From the NCBI GenBank assembly GCA_964645775.1, contig CAZYBU010000001.1:200006-264005 (forward strand): a stretch of DNA of 64,000 nucleotides, given 5' to 3'. Positions within the stretch are counted from its first letter, which is position 1. Each line of letters starts with the position of its first letter. Positions 1 through 7,852 of this stretch are shown here, one piece after another. The position numbers were made by a program, and so were the translations under genes. This DNA comes from CAZYBU01 sp964645775. Lineage in GTDB: Bacteria; Spirochaetota; UBA4802; UBA5550. Under the pieces are notes generated by a model, which saw only the letters and a list, made by a program, of their open reading frames with translations, was not told where the DNA came from and ran no database searches.

Positions 1-1
1 G

Positions 2-328
2 AAGAATATCCTCTCAGCATTTCGGAAGGAGAACCCTGATTATAGACTGGCCTTCTCGGAGGACCTGCTGGAGATGAAAGAGGAAAAGGAACTCCACGGC
101 TTCTTCAGTGAGAGGCAAAATGAAATTCAGGGTCATATCGAATCGAGCCGCTACCAGGCGCTCTTCGATCTTCTCATCAAGGCAAGGGGATTTATCGACC
201 GGTTCTTTGACGAGGTCATGGTTATGGATAAACGGACAGAATACCGGGACAATCGTCTCGCCCTTCTTGAGATGATTACCCGCTCCTTTGATCAGCTCCT
301 CGATTTTTCCCGAATCTCCGACAGGTAA
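2..328 (+). CDS. glyS: Glycyl-tRNA synthetase beta subunit, C-terminal end (partial)
   Basis: The frame is open from the window edge and ends at TAA 326-328, giving the last ~108 residues. The tail carries the pattern expected at the C-terminus of the GlyS beta subunit: a KNIL helix near the start, then a helix ending FFDEVMVMDKRTEYRDNRL and the closing LLEMITRSFDQLLDFSRI. In the family this anticodon-binding-like domain helps charge tRNA-Gly in an alpha2-beta2 enzyme. The upstream part, and presumably glyQ, lie outside the window. The next gene begins three bases after the stop, so the two may be co-transcribed although the functions are unrelated. The assignment rests on motif recognition in a short tail. 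Confidence 0.8.
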   Translation, partial: KNILSAFRKENPDYRLAFSEDLLEMKEEKELHGFFSERQNEIQGHIESSRYQALFDLLIKARGFIDRFFDEVMVMDKRTEYRDNRLALLEMITRSFDQLLDFSRISDR

Positions 329-331
329 GAG

Positions 332-967
332 ATGTTCCATGATGATGAAAGGCCCTGTTTCCTGAGAAGGAACTTATTTCTTCTCAGGACCTGGCTTAAC
401 TACCACCTTTTTTTTAAGAAGAGATTCGCCAGCATCGGTTCTCCACCCATGACCTGGGGAATTTGGAATATCGTTGTTTATGGACCTAATATACATCTTG
501 GTAAAAGGGTTCTTATTGTGGGAGCGGATGGTTTCCGCACGACCCTAACGACCCTTCGGTGGGGGGAATATGAAGGGTCGATTGAGATTGGAAATGACGT
601 ACTTATTATGAACGGAGTGCGAGTCAGCAGCGCCTCCCGTATAGTTATCGGTGACGAGACCATGCTGGCTAACTTCTGTTACCTCATGGACGCGGACTGG
701 CATGATATCTATGACCGGTCATCCGTTCCGGGAAAGACGAGACCGATTATCCTGGGAAAGAACGTCTGGGTGGGGGACAATGCTATCATATGTAAGGGAG
801 TAACCGTAGGAAACAACTCTATCATCGGCGCCGGTTCCGTGGTCCGGGAGAACGTACCCCCGAACGTAATCGTGGCGGGAAACCCGGCCAGGGTGGTGAG
901 GGAACTCGATCCTGAGAGGATTCGCCTCAAATCAGATAAAAGAAAGGCTGTGGATGAAATCTTATGA
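332..967 (+). CDS. Hexapeptide-repeat (LbH) acyltransferase
   Basis: A 211-residue protein with the left-handed beta-helix repeats of the maltose/galactoside O-acetyltransferase group: IEIGNDVLIMNGVRV, IVIGDETMLANFCYL, then IILGKNVWVGDNAIICKGVT and the typical end IIGAGSVVRENVPPNVIVAGNPARVV. The DADWHD segment carries a histidine where the family's catalytic histidine usually lies. It would transfer an acetyl or acyl group to a sugar, probably an envelope or exopolysaccharide precursor. The four-base ATGA overlap with the following glycosyltransferase supports translational coupling and a shared glycan job. The substrate cannot be read from the sequence. Confidence 0.85.
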   Translation: MFHDDERPCFLRRNLFLLRTWLNYHLFFKKRFASIGSPPMTWGIWNIVVYGPNIHLGKRVLIVGADGFRTTLTTLRWGEYEGSIEIGNDVLIMNGVRVSSASRIVIGDETMLANFCYLMDADWHDIYDRSSVPGKTRPIILGKNVWVGDNAIICKGVTVGNNSIIGAGSVVRENVPPNVIVAGNPARVVRELDPERIRLKSDKRKAVDEIL

Positions 968-2178
968 GAATCTGTTTTCTCTGCTACAGGGCTAATCCCT
1001 ATTCCGGAGGACAGGGAGTTTACCTGAAGGAGATTACGGAAGAAATGGCCCGCAGGGGGCACGAGGTCCACGCCGTGGTAGGCCCTCCCCTCCCGGAGAA
1101 TCTCTTGGATGTTTCCCTCCATGTGGTGGGAAACCGCCAGTATTACGGAAAAAAAGGTAAAGAGGTTCTCCCTTCAAACGATCCCTTTCAGATATTAAAA
1201 CCTCTTGATTTTTATGAATACCTGTCCACACGTCTGGGGAGTTTCACCGAAATAAGCGCCTTTGCCCTGCGCAGCTTCATGCTCGTCCGAAGGCTTCACA
1301 GAGAACGACCTTTTGACGTTATTATCGATAACCAGTCCCTCGGATACGGCCTCCTTCTGTATAAAGCCCTGGAAATACCCCTGCTTGCCATCATACATCA
1401 TCCTCTGACCGTTGACCTGGCCTCTGTCATGGCCCGGACGCCTCTTTTCACTAAAAAAATCAAGACCGCCATGTTCTATCCCGTGATAATGCAGGGTTTT
1501 GTCGCCCGGAAAATGGACAGGATTATCACGGTTTCTGAAGCTTCAAGAAAGGCTATCGTCCGTGATTTTGGCGTGCGTCCGGAGAGAATCGAGGTAGTAT
1601 ACAATGGAATTAATACCCGGCATTATGTTCCCGGCCGCTCTCCCCGGAACAGAGGAGAGGTTCTCTTCGTGGGAAACATCGAGGATGGGAACAAGGGTTT
1701 CGTGCACCTCCTCCGGGCAATGAGGCTTGTGCGTAAAGGGACCCGCCTGGTGGTTGTGGACGGTGGTTCCGTCCACAGAAAAGTCACGGATCGCTTTATT
1801 CATCTTTATGCCCTGGATGATCGAATCAGCTTTGTGGGCAGAATAAACCGTGATGAGCTTGTTCAGTATTACAGCCGGGCGGAATTGCTGGTCTCTCCTT
1901 CCCGATTTGAAGGTTTTGGCTTCCCGGCAGGAGAGGCGATGGCCTGCGGGACTCCCGTTATTGTCTCCGATGGAGGCGCCCTGCCCGAGGTTGCGGGAGA
2001 TGCGGCCCTTGTTGTTCCTTATGGGGATGAGATAGCTCTGGCCCGGGCTATAGACAGGATTATGGAGGACCAGGCCCTGCGAGAAAGGATGGGCAGGGCT
2101 GGAAGAGAGAGAGTTCTGGATACATTTAACTGGAGCGGAGCCGTCAGTGGTATTGAGAACGTTATTAACCGGATTTAA
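964..2178 (+). CDS. Glycosyltransferase family 4 (GT-B fold)
   Basis: A 404-residue GT-B glycosyltransferase. The N-terminal half holds a Gly-rich acceptor loop (NPYSGGQGVYLKEI, about residues 9-22). The C-terminal half has IEVVYNGINTRHYVPG and the GT4 donor-site signature SRFEGFGFPAGEAMACGTPV followed by DGGALPEVAGDAALVV. No signal peptide or membrane segment is evident, so it probably acts on the cytoplasmic face of the membrane with a nucleotide-sugar donor. The start overlaps the stop of the acyltransferase gene (ATGA), which makes the two a likely operon for decorating a surface glycan. Sugar specificity is not deducible. Confidence 0.88.
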   Translation: MRICFLCYRANPYSGGQGVYLKEITEEMARRGHEVHAVVGPPLPENLLDVSLHVVGNRQYYGKKGKEVLPSNDPFQILKPLDFYEYLSTRLGSFTEISAFALRSFMLVRRLHRERPFDVIIDNQSLGYGLLLYKALEIPLLAIIHHPLTVDLASVMARTPLFTKKIKTAMFYPVIMQGFVARKMDRIITVSEASRKAIVRDFGVRPERIEVVYNGINTRHYVPGRSPRNRGEVLFVGNIEDGNKGFVHLLRAMRLVRKGTRLVVVDGGSVHRKVTDRFIHLYALDDRISFVGRINRDELVQYYSRAELLVSPSRFEGFGFPAGEAMACGTPVIVSDGGALPEVAGDAALVVPYGDEIALARAIDRIMEDQALRERMGRAGRERVLDTFNWSGAVSGIENVINRI

Positions 2179-2180
2179 TG

Positions 2181-2201
2181 TCATGGAGACTCTTGCCATG
2201 A
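2181..2201 (+). terminator. Weak hairpin after the glycosyltransferase gene
   Basis: TCATGG (2181-2186) can pair with CCATGA (2196-2201), followed by an AT-rich stretch (TAATTATTTATTAATAAAT) rather than a clean U-tract. It sits directly after the GT4 stop codon and before the chemoreceptor gene. Terminator function is plausible but weakly supported. Confidence 0.3.
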
Positions 2202-2275
2202 TAATTATTTATTAATAAATCTTGATATTATTTCATTATTTGATATACATTAATAAATGCTCTGCAGGTAACTGG

Positions 2276-3865
2276 ATGAGTCAGAAGGAAAGAAAATATA
2301 CTGCTTGGGAAACCCTGGTCATTCGCGGGGCTTTTCTTTATGCTAACCTGCTGGTTGTTATGCTGCTTCTGGCCACAACCTTCCAGTACCTCGGAGGGAC
2401 ACCTGTCCGTGACATCCTGCCAACGACCCTGAGTATGGGCTTCTGCGTCTCGCTGGCCTATACAGTATTTGTTTTTAAACGTAAACGGGGGAATACCCTT
2501 CTGCTGGAGGTCCTGGTCGTATTTCTAACATCAGCAATTATTATCTTTGCCCGTTTCAATTACGCAAATATATACGACTGGACCTATGCCGTGCAAAACG
2601 TCCACATACCGGCCATTACCCTTGTTACCCTTCTACTGGTGCAGTTCTATTATCGCAGATGGCTGTATGTAACCTTTTTCGTTATTCATTTCTCCGCCTG
2701 GGTCCTCTTCCTTGTTGTGGCCCATAATAACGGGGTGGTAATGTCCATGGATGCGCGGGTGGATGGAGAACCTTATCATGGAATAGTCTGGTTTCGACAG
2801 GTCTACCTGGTGCTTATGATGACCGTGGCAGGGTATATTGGATACAGGAATATCCCAATTATTGAAGAGTACGATTCAAGAACAGAAAGACAGAGAAAAC
2901 GTCTTGAAGAGAAGTCGTGTCAGCAGGAGGAGATTGCCCGTGAGGTACAGAAACTTTCAGAAAATCTTGCGGGCCAGGTTGAACAGCAGGATGAGATTCT
3001 TGGAAGATTTAACGAAAACCTGCAGAACCAGGCGGCAACTTTTGAACAAGTCTTTTCGTCCCTTGAGGAACTTGTGGCTTCGGCCGATACCATAGCGAAC
3101 CAGTCCCGTCAGAACCTGGAGGAAGTGAATAATAATCGGGACCTCATTGTTCGTTTCCAGGAAATGAAGGAGGAGACAACAACCCGGCTCCACTCTGTCA
3201 TGTCGGACATGGAAAGTTTGAGCGAACAGACAGGGAGCAGCATGGAGGAGCTCGGGAAGGTGGAGGAACTCATAGGCGGTTTCCAGGAACTTAGCGGAAA
3301 GATCGATTCCGCAACGGCGTCAATTATCGACATAGCTGAGCAGATAAACCTTCTATCTTTGAATGCCTCAATCGAGGCCGCCCGGGCGGGTGAACACGGA
3401 AGAGGATTTGCCGTAGTGGCGGACGAGATCGGCAAACTTGCCTCCCAGACCGGTGACAGCATCAAGGGGATTGAACAGCTCATGCACGATTACCATGAGC
3501 AGACTTCCGCCGGAGTCCAGATTATTCACGATTCAACAGAGTCGATCGGCTCCATGATATCCGGTATCCGGGAAAAAGCCGGTTCCCTTAAAGAACTCAG
3601 GAATACCATGGACAGGGAGCAGGAATATCTGGAAAAACTGGCAGGTCATCTTTCCCGGAATCTGGAGGTGGCGGAACAGGCCGGGATTGCCAGTGGCGAG
3701 CAGAAACTGGCCCTGGACGCCATCGCCCATTCCATTGAGTCCCTGAACAGTGAACTGAACAGTCTGGTGGAAGGAATCGATGGAATGGTAACCTCATCCA
3801 GAAAAATAAGTGTAGACGCCGCTCATCTCCTTGAACGATCACAGCAGACGGTAAAAGATGAGTAA
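2276..3865 (+). CDS. Methyl-accepting chemotaxis protein, multi-TM N-terminus
   Basis: About 529 residues. The first ~190 residues are a membrane module of roughly six hydrophobic helices without a large periplasmic sensor loop. A coiled coil starts near residue 200, and the MCP signalling hairpin tip contains INLLSLNASIEAARAGEHGR and GFAVVADEIGKLASQT. Such receptors control CheA through CheW; a sensor made only of TM helices suggests detection of a membrane or internal signal. I chose ATG 2276 (MSQKERK); an in-frame TTG at 2222 would add 18 residues that do not look like signal sequence. It is a stand-alone gene with no che neighbours. Near the end is a Q/E-rich coiled coil and no pentapeptide CheR tether. 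Confidence 0.9.
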   Translation: MSQKERKYTAWETLVIRGAFLYANLLVVMLLLATTFQYLGGTPVRDILPTTLSMGFCVSLAYTVFVFKRKRGNTLLLEVLVVFLTSAIIIFARFNYANIYDWTYAVQNVHIPAITLVTLLLVQFYYRRWLYVTFFVIHFSAWVLFLVVAHNNGVVMSMDARVDGEPYHGIVWFRQVYLVLMMTVAGYIGYRNIPIIEEYDSRTERQRKRLEEKSCQQEEIAREVQKLSENLAGQVEQQDEILGRFNENLQNQAATFEQVFSSLEELVASADTIANQSRQNLEEVNNNRDLIVRFQEMKEETTTRLHSVMSDMESLSEQTGSSMEELGKVEELIGGFQELSGKIDSATASIIDIAEQINLLSLNASIEAARAGEHGRGFAVVADEIGKLASQTGDSIKGIEQLMHDYHEQTSAGVQIIHDSTESIGSMISGIREKAGSLKELRNTMDREQEYLEKLAGHLSRNLEVAEQAGIASGEQKLALDAIAHSIESLNSELNSLVEGIDGMVTSSRKISVDAAHLLERSQQTVKDE

Positions 3866-3883
3866 GTTATTCATAAGGGAAGA

Positions 3884-3912
3884 TAAAAAATCCCGGGATG
3901 CTTCCCGGGATT
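3884..3912 (-). terminator. Rho-independent terminator of the cysteine-rich peptide gene
   Basis: A perfect 10-bp stem, AATCCCGGGA (3889-3898) with TCCCGGGATT (3903-3912), closes a TGCT loop. On the minus strand the stem is followed by a T-run (complement of AAAAAA at 3885-3890), so it terminates the leftward gene at 3935-4177. It also lies after the rightward chemoreceptor gene and could block read-through in that direction, though there is no T-run on that side. Confidence 0.8.
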
Positions 3913-3934
3913 AATTGAATAGTCAATGATTATT

Positions 3935-4177
3935 TCAGCGGCATACGGTGTAGTTCGCGGCTGTAGGGCAGGATGCGGTACCCCCGATATCACAGCCTTT
4001 GTTCTTACAGTACTTTCGATCTTCCGAAGTGTCTTTTCCAGAAGGGGACTCGCAGTACTGGCAGGCGCTGCCTGATTTACAGATGTAACAGAATCCTGAA
4101 CCTGCCTGGCCCTGAGTGACCATGACCATGGATGCCGTGAAGAGTAAGAAACTGAGAGTTACGAGAATTTTTTTCAT
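3935..4177 (-). CDS. Small secreted cysteine-rich protein
   Basis: 80 residues with a clear Sec signal peptide (MKKILVTLSFLLFTASMVMV, then a QGQA/G region where cleavage is likely). The mature ~55 residues contain eight cysteines in the order CxxC, CxxC, C, C, C, C, an even number compatible with disulfides or with metal/cluster binding after export. A strong GGAGG lies just upstream of the ATG, and a clean terminator follows, so it is a monocistronic unit. I do not recognise the family. Possible roles are a disulfide-rich periplasmic or secreted peptide or a structural surface peptide; none can be chosen from sequence alone. Confidence 0.7.
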   Translation of the reverse strand: MKKILVTLSFLLFTASMVMVTQGQAGSGFCYICKSGSACQYCESPSGKDTSEDRKYCKNKGCDIGGTASCPTAANYTVCR

Positions 4178-4381
4178 CGGATATCCTCCCGATATTAATT
4201 AACCTTATCAGGTACAATTACTGCCCGGATGTCAAATGTAAAAGTTACCGGAGACAGGCAAATTATATTTCCAGAATGGTAAAAAAATCATGCTGGACGG
4301 TTTTTTTGCTTGTCTGCTGATACTTTTTGCCGTAAAAATGAACACTGTTCGTACAATATATACTTTCTGGTGAGCGGATAT

Positions 4382-5167
4382 ATGCAAACAAATTATGAAT
4401 CGGGAATAGAGAGTGACACGTCTGCCCGAAACCTGAGTCTGCAGGTAATTCGGAGGGTTATGGAATCTCAGGATATTCCTGAGAGTACAGCGACAGATAT
4501 TCTCAATACCCTGATACAGATTGATCAACAATGTGAACACCTGGACAGAAGTCTCAGGAATTGCCAGGAGCTTTCCCGCATTGATGACAGAACAGGACTT
4601 TTAAAGTTTAATCCCCATCATCTCACACAGATTGTTAAACAGGTAACCCGCTATATCAAAAATGAGAATAGCCGGGAATTCTATGTAAGCCTGGTCCGTT
4701 TTGATATAGATGATTTCTCAAAGATTAATAATCTATACGGCCATGAGGCCGGTGACAGAATACTCATGGATGTTGCCGGAAGGATTGTGAACAATTCCCG
4801 TCCCACGGATTATATTATACGATACGGGGGAGAGGAATTTGACGCCCTGCTCCCTGCAACAGATGAAGCCGGTGTCTATGAATACCTTGTAAAAATTTTC
4901 TCCGTACTGGAAACCGAACCCTTTTTTGTACAGGGCAGGTCCATACCCGTAACCCTTAGCGCGGGCGCTACCTTTTATCGCTGTGTTCTTTGCTGCAACA
5001 GTTGCCTTGATGAAAATAGCTACGTGGAAAAATATTTGCAGCTTCAGCAGGAGGCGGATGACGCTCTCTATGAAGCGAAGCATATGGGTAAATCCAACTT
5101 TCGGGTATACAGACCCGGAAGGAGGGAGTACTACGAAACCTGCCGCAGGCATTACGCCGAAGGGTAA
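4382..5167 (+). CDS. Diguanylate cyclase (GGDEF) with Cys cluster
   Basis: 261 residues: an N-terminal helical region (about 1-75) and a GGDEF domain (about 80-255). The active-site loop is GGEEF at residues 149-153. The metal-binding aspartate region reads RFDIDDFSKINNLYGHEAGD, and an RPTD inhibitory (I) site lies five residues before the loop, so synthesis of c-di-GMP with product inhibition is expected. Unusual for the family is CVLCCNSC shortly after the SAGATF strand, a CxxCCxxC cluster inserted before the last helix. ATG 4382 was chosen because GGTGAG lies upstream; a TTG at 4310 would add 24 residues. No receiver, PAS or membrane segment is present. Confidence 0.88.
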   Translation: MQTNYESGIESDTSARNLSLQVIRRVMESQDIPESTATDILNTLIQIDQQCEHLDRSLRNCQELSRIDDRTGLLKFNPHHLTQIVKQVTRYIKNENSREFYVSLVRFDIDDFSKINNLYGHEAGDRILMDVAGRIVNNSRPTDYIIRYGGEEFDALLPATDEAGVYEYLVKIFSVLETEPFFVQGRSIPVTLSAGATFYRCVLCCNSCLDENSYVEKYLQLQQEADDALYEAKHMGKSNFRVYRPGRREYYETCRRHYAEG

Positions 5168-5171
5168 TTAT

Positions 5172-5891
5172 CTATTTATCGAACCACGCGTAGTTCAGGT
5201 TACGACCCCTGTCTCCTTTTCTGTGACTGAAGAAATCAACATTTTCCTTAAGGGTGCAGCGCCCTGAATTGAACAGATGATTTTTCGGGATACCCTGTTC
5301 CAATACCTGGTCGGCAATGGCTCCCGGCAGATCGAGAAGAAATGCGTCGCCAGATGGACGTATATGGTCCGGGAAATACTTTGCCACGTCTTCACGCACC
5401 TCGTATGAATCGGGTCCAATACCGGGCAGAATGGCTGCCTGCAAAACGGCGGGGTCTGATCCGAATCGGTTTTTCATCAGATCGAGAACTTTGCCTGTGA
5501 TATTGAGGCGGGTGGAACGCCATCCTGAATGAACCATGGCCAAAATCGGGATTTCCGGATCAAAGATCATGACCGGGATGCAGTCTGCGGTGCGAATAAC
5601 AAGTACCTCTCCCGGTCGGGAAGTTATAAGGGCGTCCCCCTCCCCGGCCGCCGACCGGTTGCCGGTATTCGGATTGGTGGGTACCGGCAGTATGGTGTCC
5701 CCGTGGACCTGTCGGAGAAAATGAATGGATTCAGGCCCGATTCCGGAGAGCCCGGAGAGGAGGGACTTTTCCCTTTCCCTGAGCGGTTCATCCTGCTTGA
5801 AATCGACGGCATTCCTTCCCGCGATGCAGCAATGAAGAGAAGAATGGGTCTCTGTCAGGAGCCATATACTGTCCCTGGATGTAAGTTCCAT
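5172..5891 (-). CDS. pgeF: PgeF/YfiH-family copper-type oxidoreductase / purine nucleoside phosphorylase
   Basis: 239 residues matching the DUF152/YfiH/LACC1 family. Metal-site residues are visible in QVHGDT, RTADCIPV and MVHSGWRST, with the late motif FFSHRKGD and PGIGPDSYEV between. Family members have been reported as multicopper-like laccases, as purine nucleoside phosphorylase/adenosine deaminase enzymes, and as peptidoglycan-editing factors, so the exact activity is open. The stop faces the stop of the GGDEF gene four bases away, and one base separates this gene from the PHP phosphatase upstream on the same strand, indicating an operon of three minus-strand genes. Confidence 0.85.
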   Translation of the reverse strand: MELTSRDSIWLLTETHSSLHCCIAGRNAVDFKQDEPLREREKSLLSGLSGIGPESIHFLRQVHGDTILPVPTNPNTGNRSAAGEGDALITSRPGEVLVIRTADCIPVMIFDPEIPILAMVHSGWRSTRLNITGKVLDLMKNRFGSDPAVLQAAILPGIGPDSYEVREDVAKYFPDHIRPSGDAFLLDLPGAIADQVLEQGIPKNHLFNSGRCTLKENVDFFSHRKGDRGRNLNYAWFDK

Positions 5892-5892
5892 G

Positions 5893-6687
5893 TTAAAGGG
5901 GAATATCGTACCGTTTTCGTTTATGGAAGCCGGATATATTTCTGTATCCGGTCTTCTTCAGTTTATTGACCGCGAGTTCAAAATGCTGGCCTACCTGTTC
6001 CGGAGCGTGAGCGTCTGAAGAGAGGGTAATGGGAACATTGTGGCGGAAAAGAATCTCCAGAATATCATCGGAAGGGTAGATCTCTTTTACCGGTTTAATC
6101 ATGCCGGCCGTGTTCATCTCCACGGAAATGCCGAGCTCTCCTGCACGGCGGGCAATCCTCTCGAGAAGCTCCGTAGGCTGCTTTTCGGGCCTGTAGCCAA
6201 ACTTTTTCATCAGGTCCAGGTGTCCAATTATCTGGAAGAGCCTCGATTCCACCAGACTGAGAATGATGCTGTAGTAGCGGTAGTAGACCTCGTCAAGATC
6301 CCTGTTTTCGAATTCCTCCACGTAGTCACCGTGGTCAAAGGGCCAGCTGCCCAGGAAGTGGCACGAACCTATGAGAAAATCGAGCCTCGAGTCCGTGAAA
6401 TAGCGGCGAGAGAAGGTTGTCTCCAGGGGGTAGTCGACCTCGAAACCGATTCGAACCTCGATTTTTCCATCGTATCGCTTTTTAACCGTCTGGATATCGG
6501 TTATATACTCTTCAGTCTCTTCCGGTTTCATGGTGATGCCTTCCCTTCGGGGAAGGGGGATGGGGGCGTGATCGGCGAAGCCGATTTCGGAAAAACCGAG
6601 TTCCAGGGCCTCCTCCACGTATTCGAAGGGTTCGCCTGTGGCGTGACCACAACGTGGAGTATGGATATGGTAACTGGTGAGGCCCAT
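5893..6687 (-). CDS. PHP-family histidinol-phosphatase (HisJ type)
   Basis: 264 residues beginning with the PHP metal motif YHIHTPRCGHATG (HxH plus the downstream H). Further family blocks are ALELGFSEIGFADHAPIP, a middle VDYPLE and SCHFLGSW, HLDLMKKFGY, and the late SSDAHAPEQVG. This is the pattern of HisJ/HisK histidinol-phosphate phosphatases, which catalyse the penultimate step of histidine synthesis with three metal ions. No other his genes are near, so a different phosphomonoester substrate is possible. It sits between a PgeF-like gene (1 bp gap) and an unknown gene whose stop overlaps its start by one base. Confidence 0.85.
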   Translation of the reverse strand: MGLTSYHIHTPRCGHATGEPFEYVEEALELGFSEIGFADHAPIPLPRREGITMKPEETEEYITDIQTVKKRYDGKIEVRIGFEVDYPLETTFSRRYFTDSRLDFLIGSCHFLGSWPFDHGDYVEEFENRDLDEVYYRYYSIILSLVESRLFQIIGHLDLMKKFGYRPEKQPTELLERIARRAGELGISVEMNTAGMIKPVKEIYPSDDILEILFRHNVPITLSSDAHAPEQVGQHFELAVNKLKKTGYRNISGFHKRKRYDIPL

Positions 6688-7316
6688 CAGTAGCCGTTGC
6701 GTGAATAAAGACAGGAAAGATCGATCAGTTCCCTGTATGACAGGCTTGTCTGAACATCGTGGGTAAAACAGAAAGACTGGGTTTTTTCAGGACTGTTTTT
6801 CGCCAGGATAGAGAGGATATACCATAGAGGGTCACCTTTTACGCCGGAATGATTTTCCGGTTCAGGATGATCGGCCGGAGTAAGTTTGCCGGTTCGCAGT
6901 TTGCGGGTGGAAACCGTGCCCGAGAAACGTTCCCGGTCGAAAAGATAGGTTACCAGAGTTTTCCTTTCGGGCAGGTACAGGGCCATGAGTTCCGTGCCGC
7001 CTGTTTCTACATACCTGGGGCGCAGGATGAGATTCCTGATGGCCTTCAGGTCTTCTTTCTCAGGGTAAAGGGAAAGAATTGATCGGACCCTGTCTGTTGT
7101 GGGCAGGAGACCCATCCTGCTAAAATGTCTAACCGGTGAATAGAGGGTTACGGAACCTCTATCGTGCCTGTATGTATCTTTTCGATAAAGAGGATCAAAA
7201 CGGGAAGTTATGATCTCAGAAACATTATCATATACTTCTTCCTCGATGGATATGAGAGTAGTATTATCCCGGGATGGGAGTGAATCATTAATGTAATATT
7301 CTCGTATATCAAACAT
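6687..7316 (-). CDS. Conserved-looking protein of unknown function
   Basis: 209 residues, soluble, no signal peptide or membrane segment and no motif I recognise. It is rich in charged residues, with two beta-rich parts (VETGGTELMALYLPERKTLV and GSVTLYSPVRHFS). Its stop overlaps the first base of the PHP phosphatase start, so it appears to be the first gene of a three-gene operon with the PHP and PgeF-like genes. About 45 bases upstream is a TTTTGTTTGACA element (complement of 7365-7376) that also occurs upstream of the STAS gene and contains a -35-like TTGACA. Confidence 0.6.
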   Translation of the reverse strand: MFDIREYYINDSLPSRDNTTLISIEEEVYDNVSEIITSRFDPLYRKDTYRHDRGSVTLYSPVRHFSRMGLLPTTDRVRSILSLYPEKEDLKAIRNLILRPRYVETGGTELMALYLPERKTLVTYLFDRERFSGTVSTRKLRTGKLTPADHPEPENHSGVKGDPLWYILSILAKNSPEKTQSFCFTHDVQTSLSYRELIDLSCLYSRNGY

Positions 7317-7385
7317 GATTTTCTCGACTCAAAAGTTTAAGGTAGATATGTGAAAGCGGAGGTGTCAAACAAAAAAGGGTGAGGT

Positions 7386-7715
7386 TCATACAGAACCGCA
7401 TACTTCTTCAATGTTTTCATAAATGGGGATAACCTCGGATATTCCCGTAACGGTTAGAAGTTCTTTAATGAAAGGGTTCGCTCCGGAGAGTGCTATGTCA
7501 CCTTCATTGTTCTGATGGTTTCGTCGCGCGAGTACGAAAAGCCTGAGACCTGAGCTATTCATATAGGTTGTTTTATTACAATTGAGTATTACATATTTGC
7601 CCTCTGCATCACCGATGGCATGTAAGGTCTCACGTTCGAGCTGATTAATATTGGATGAATCGATTCGTTCAGGAAGATGAATGATAAGAAATCTGTCTTT
7701 TTTTTCTGTTTTCAC
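7386..7715 (-). CDS. STAS-domain anti-sigma factor antagonist
   Basis: 109 residues forming a single STAS domain, with the phosphoacceptor-type loop YMNSSGLRLFVLARR (first Ser of the SSG is the usual phosphorylation site) and a preceding ILNCNKTTYMN strand. In the SpoIIAA/RsbV family an unphosphorylated STAS protein captures an anti-sigma kinase and is reactivated by PP2C/SpoIIE phosphatases. No kinase or sigma gene adjoins it; a SpoIIE-type phosphatase is present at 60965-62536, but a link is only a hypothesis. It is a single minus-strand gene. A TGTCAAACAAAA element upstream (near 7770) is shared with the upstream region of the 6687-7316 gene. Confidence 0.88.
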   Translation of the reverse strand: MKTEKKDRFLIIHLPERIDSSNINQLERETLHAIGDAEGKYVILNCNKTTYMNSSGLRLFVLARRNHQNNEGDIALSGANPFIKELLTVTGISEVIPIYENIEEVCGSV

Positions 7716-7852
7716 TAAAAGCGCTCGAGTAGAAATTATTAGATCATATTAATTCAAATATGGAGCAGAGATGTCAAACAAAATTTACAGAGATCAACCC
7801 TCCAGGGGGCAACCGCATCTAATGACGGAATATGAGATCACAGGAAAAACGG

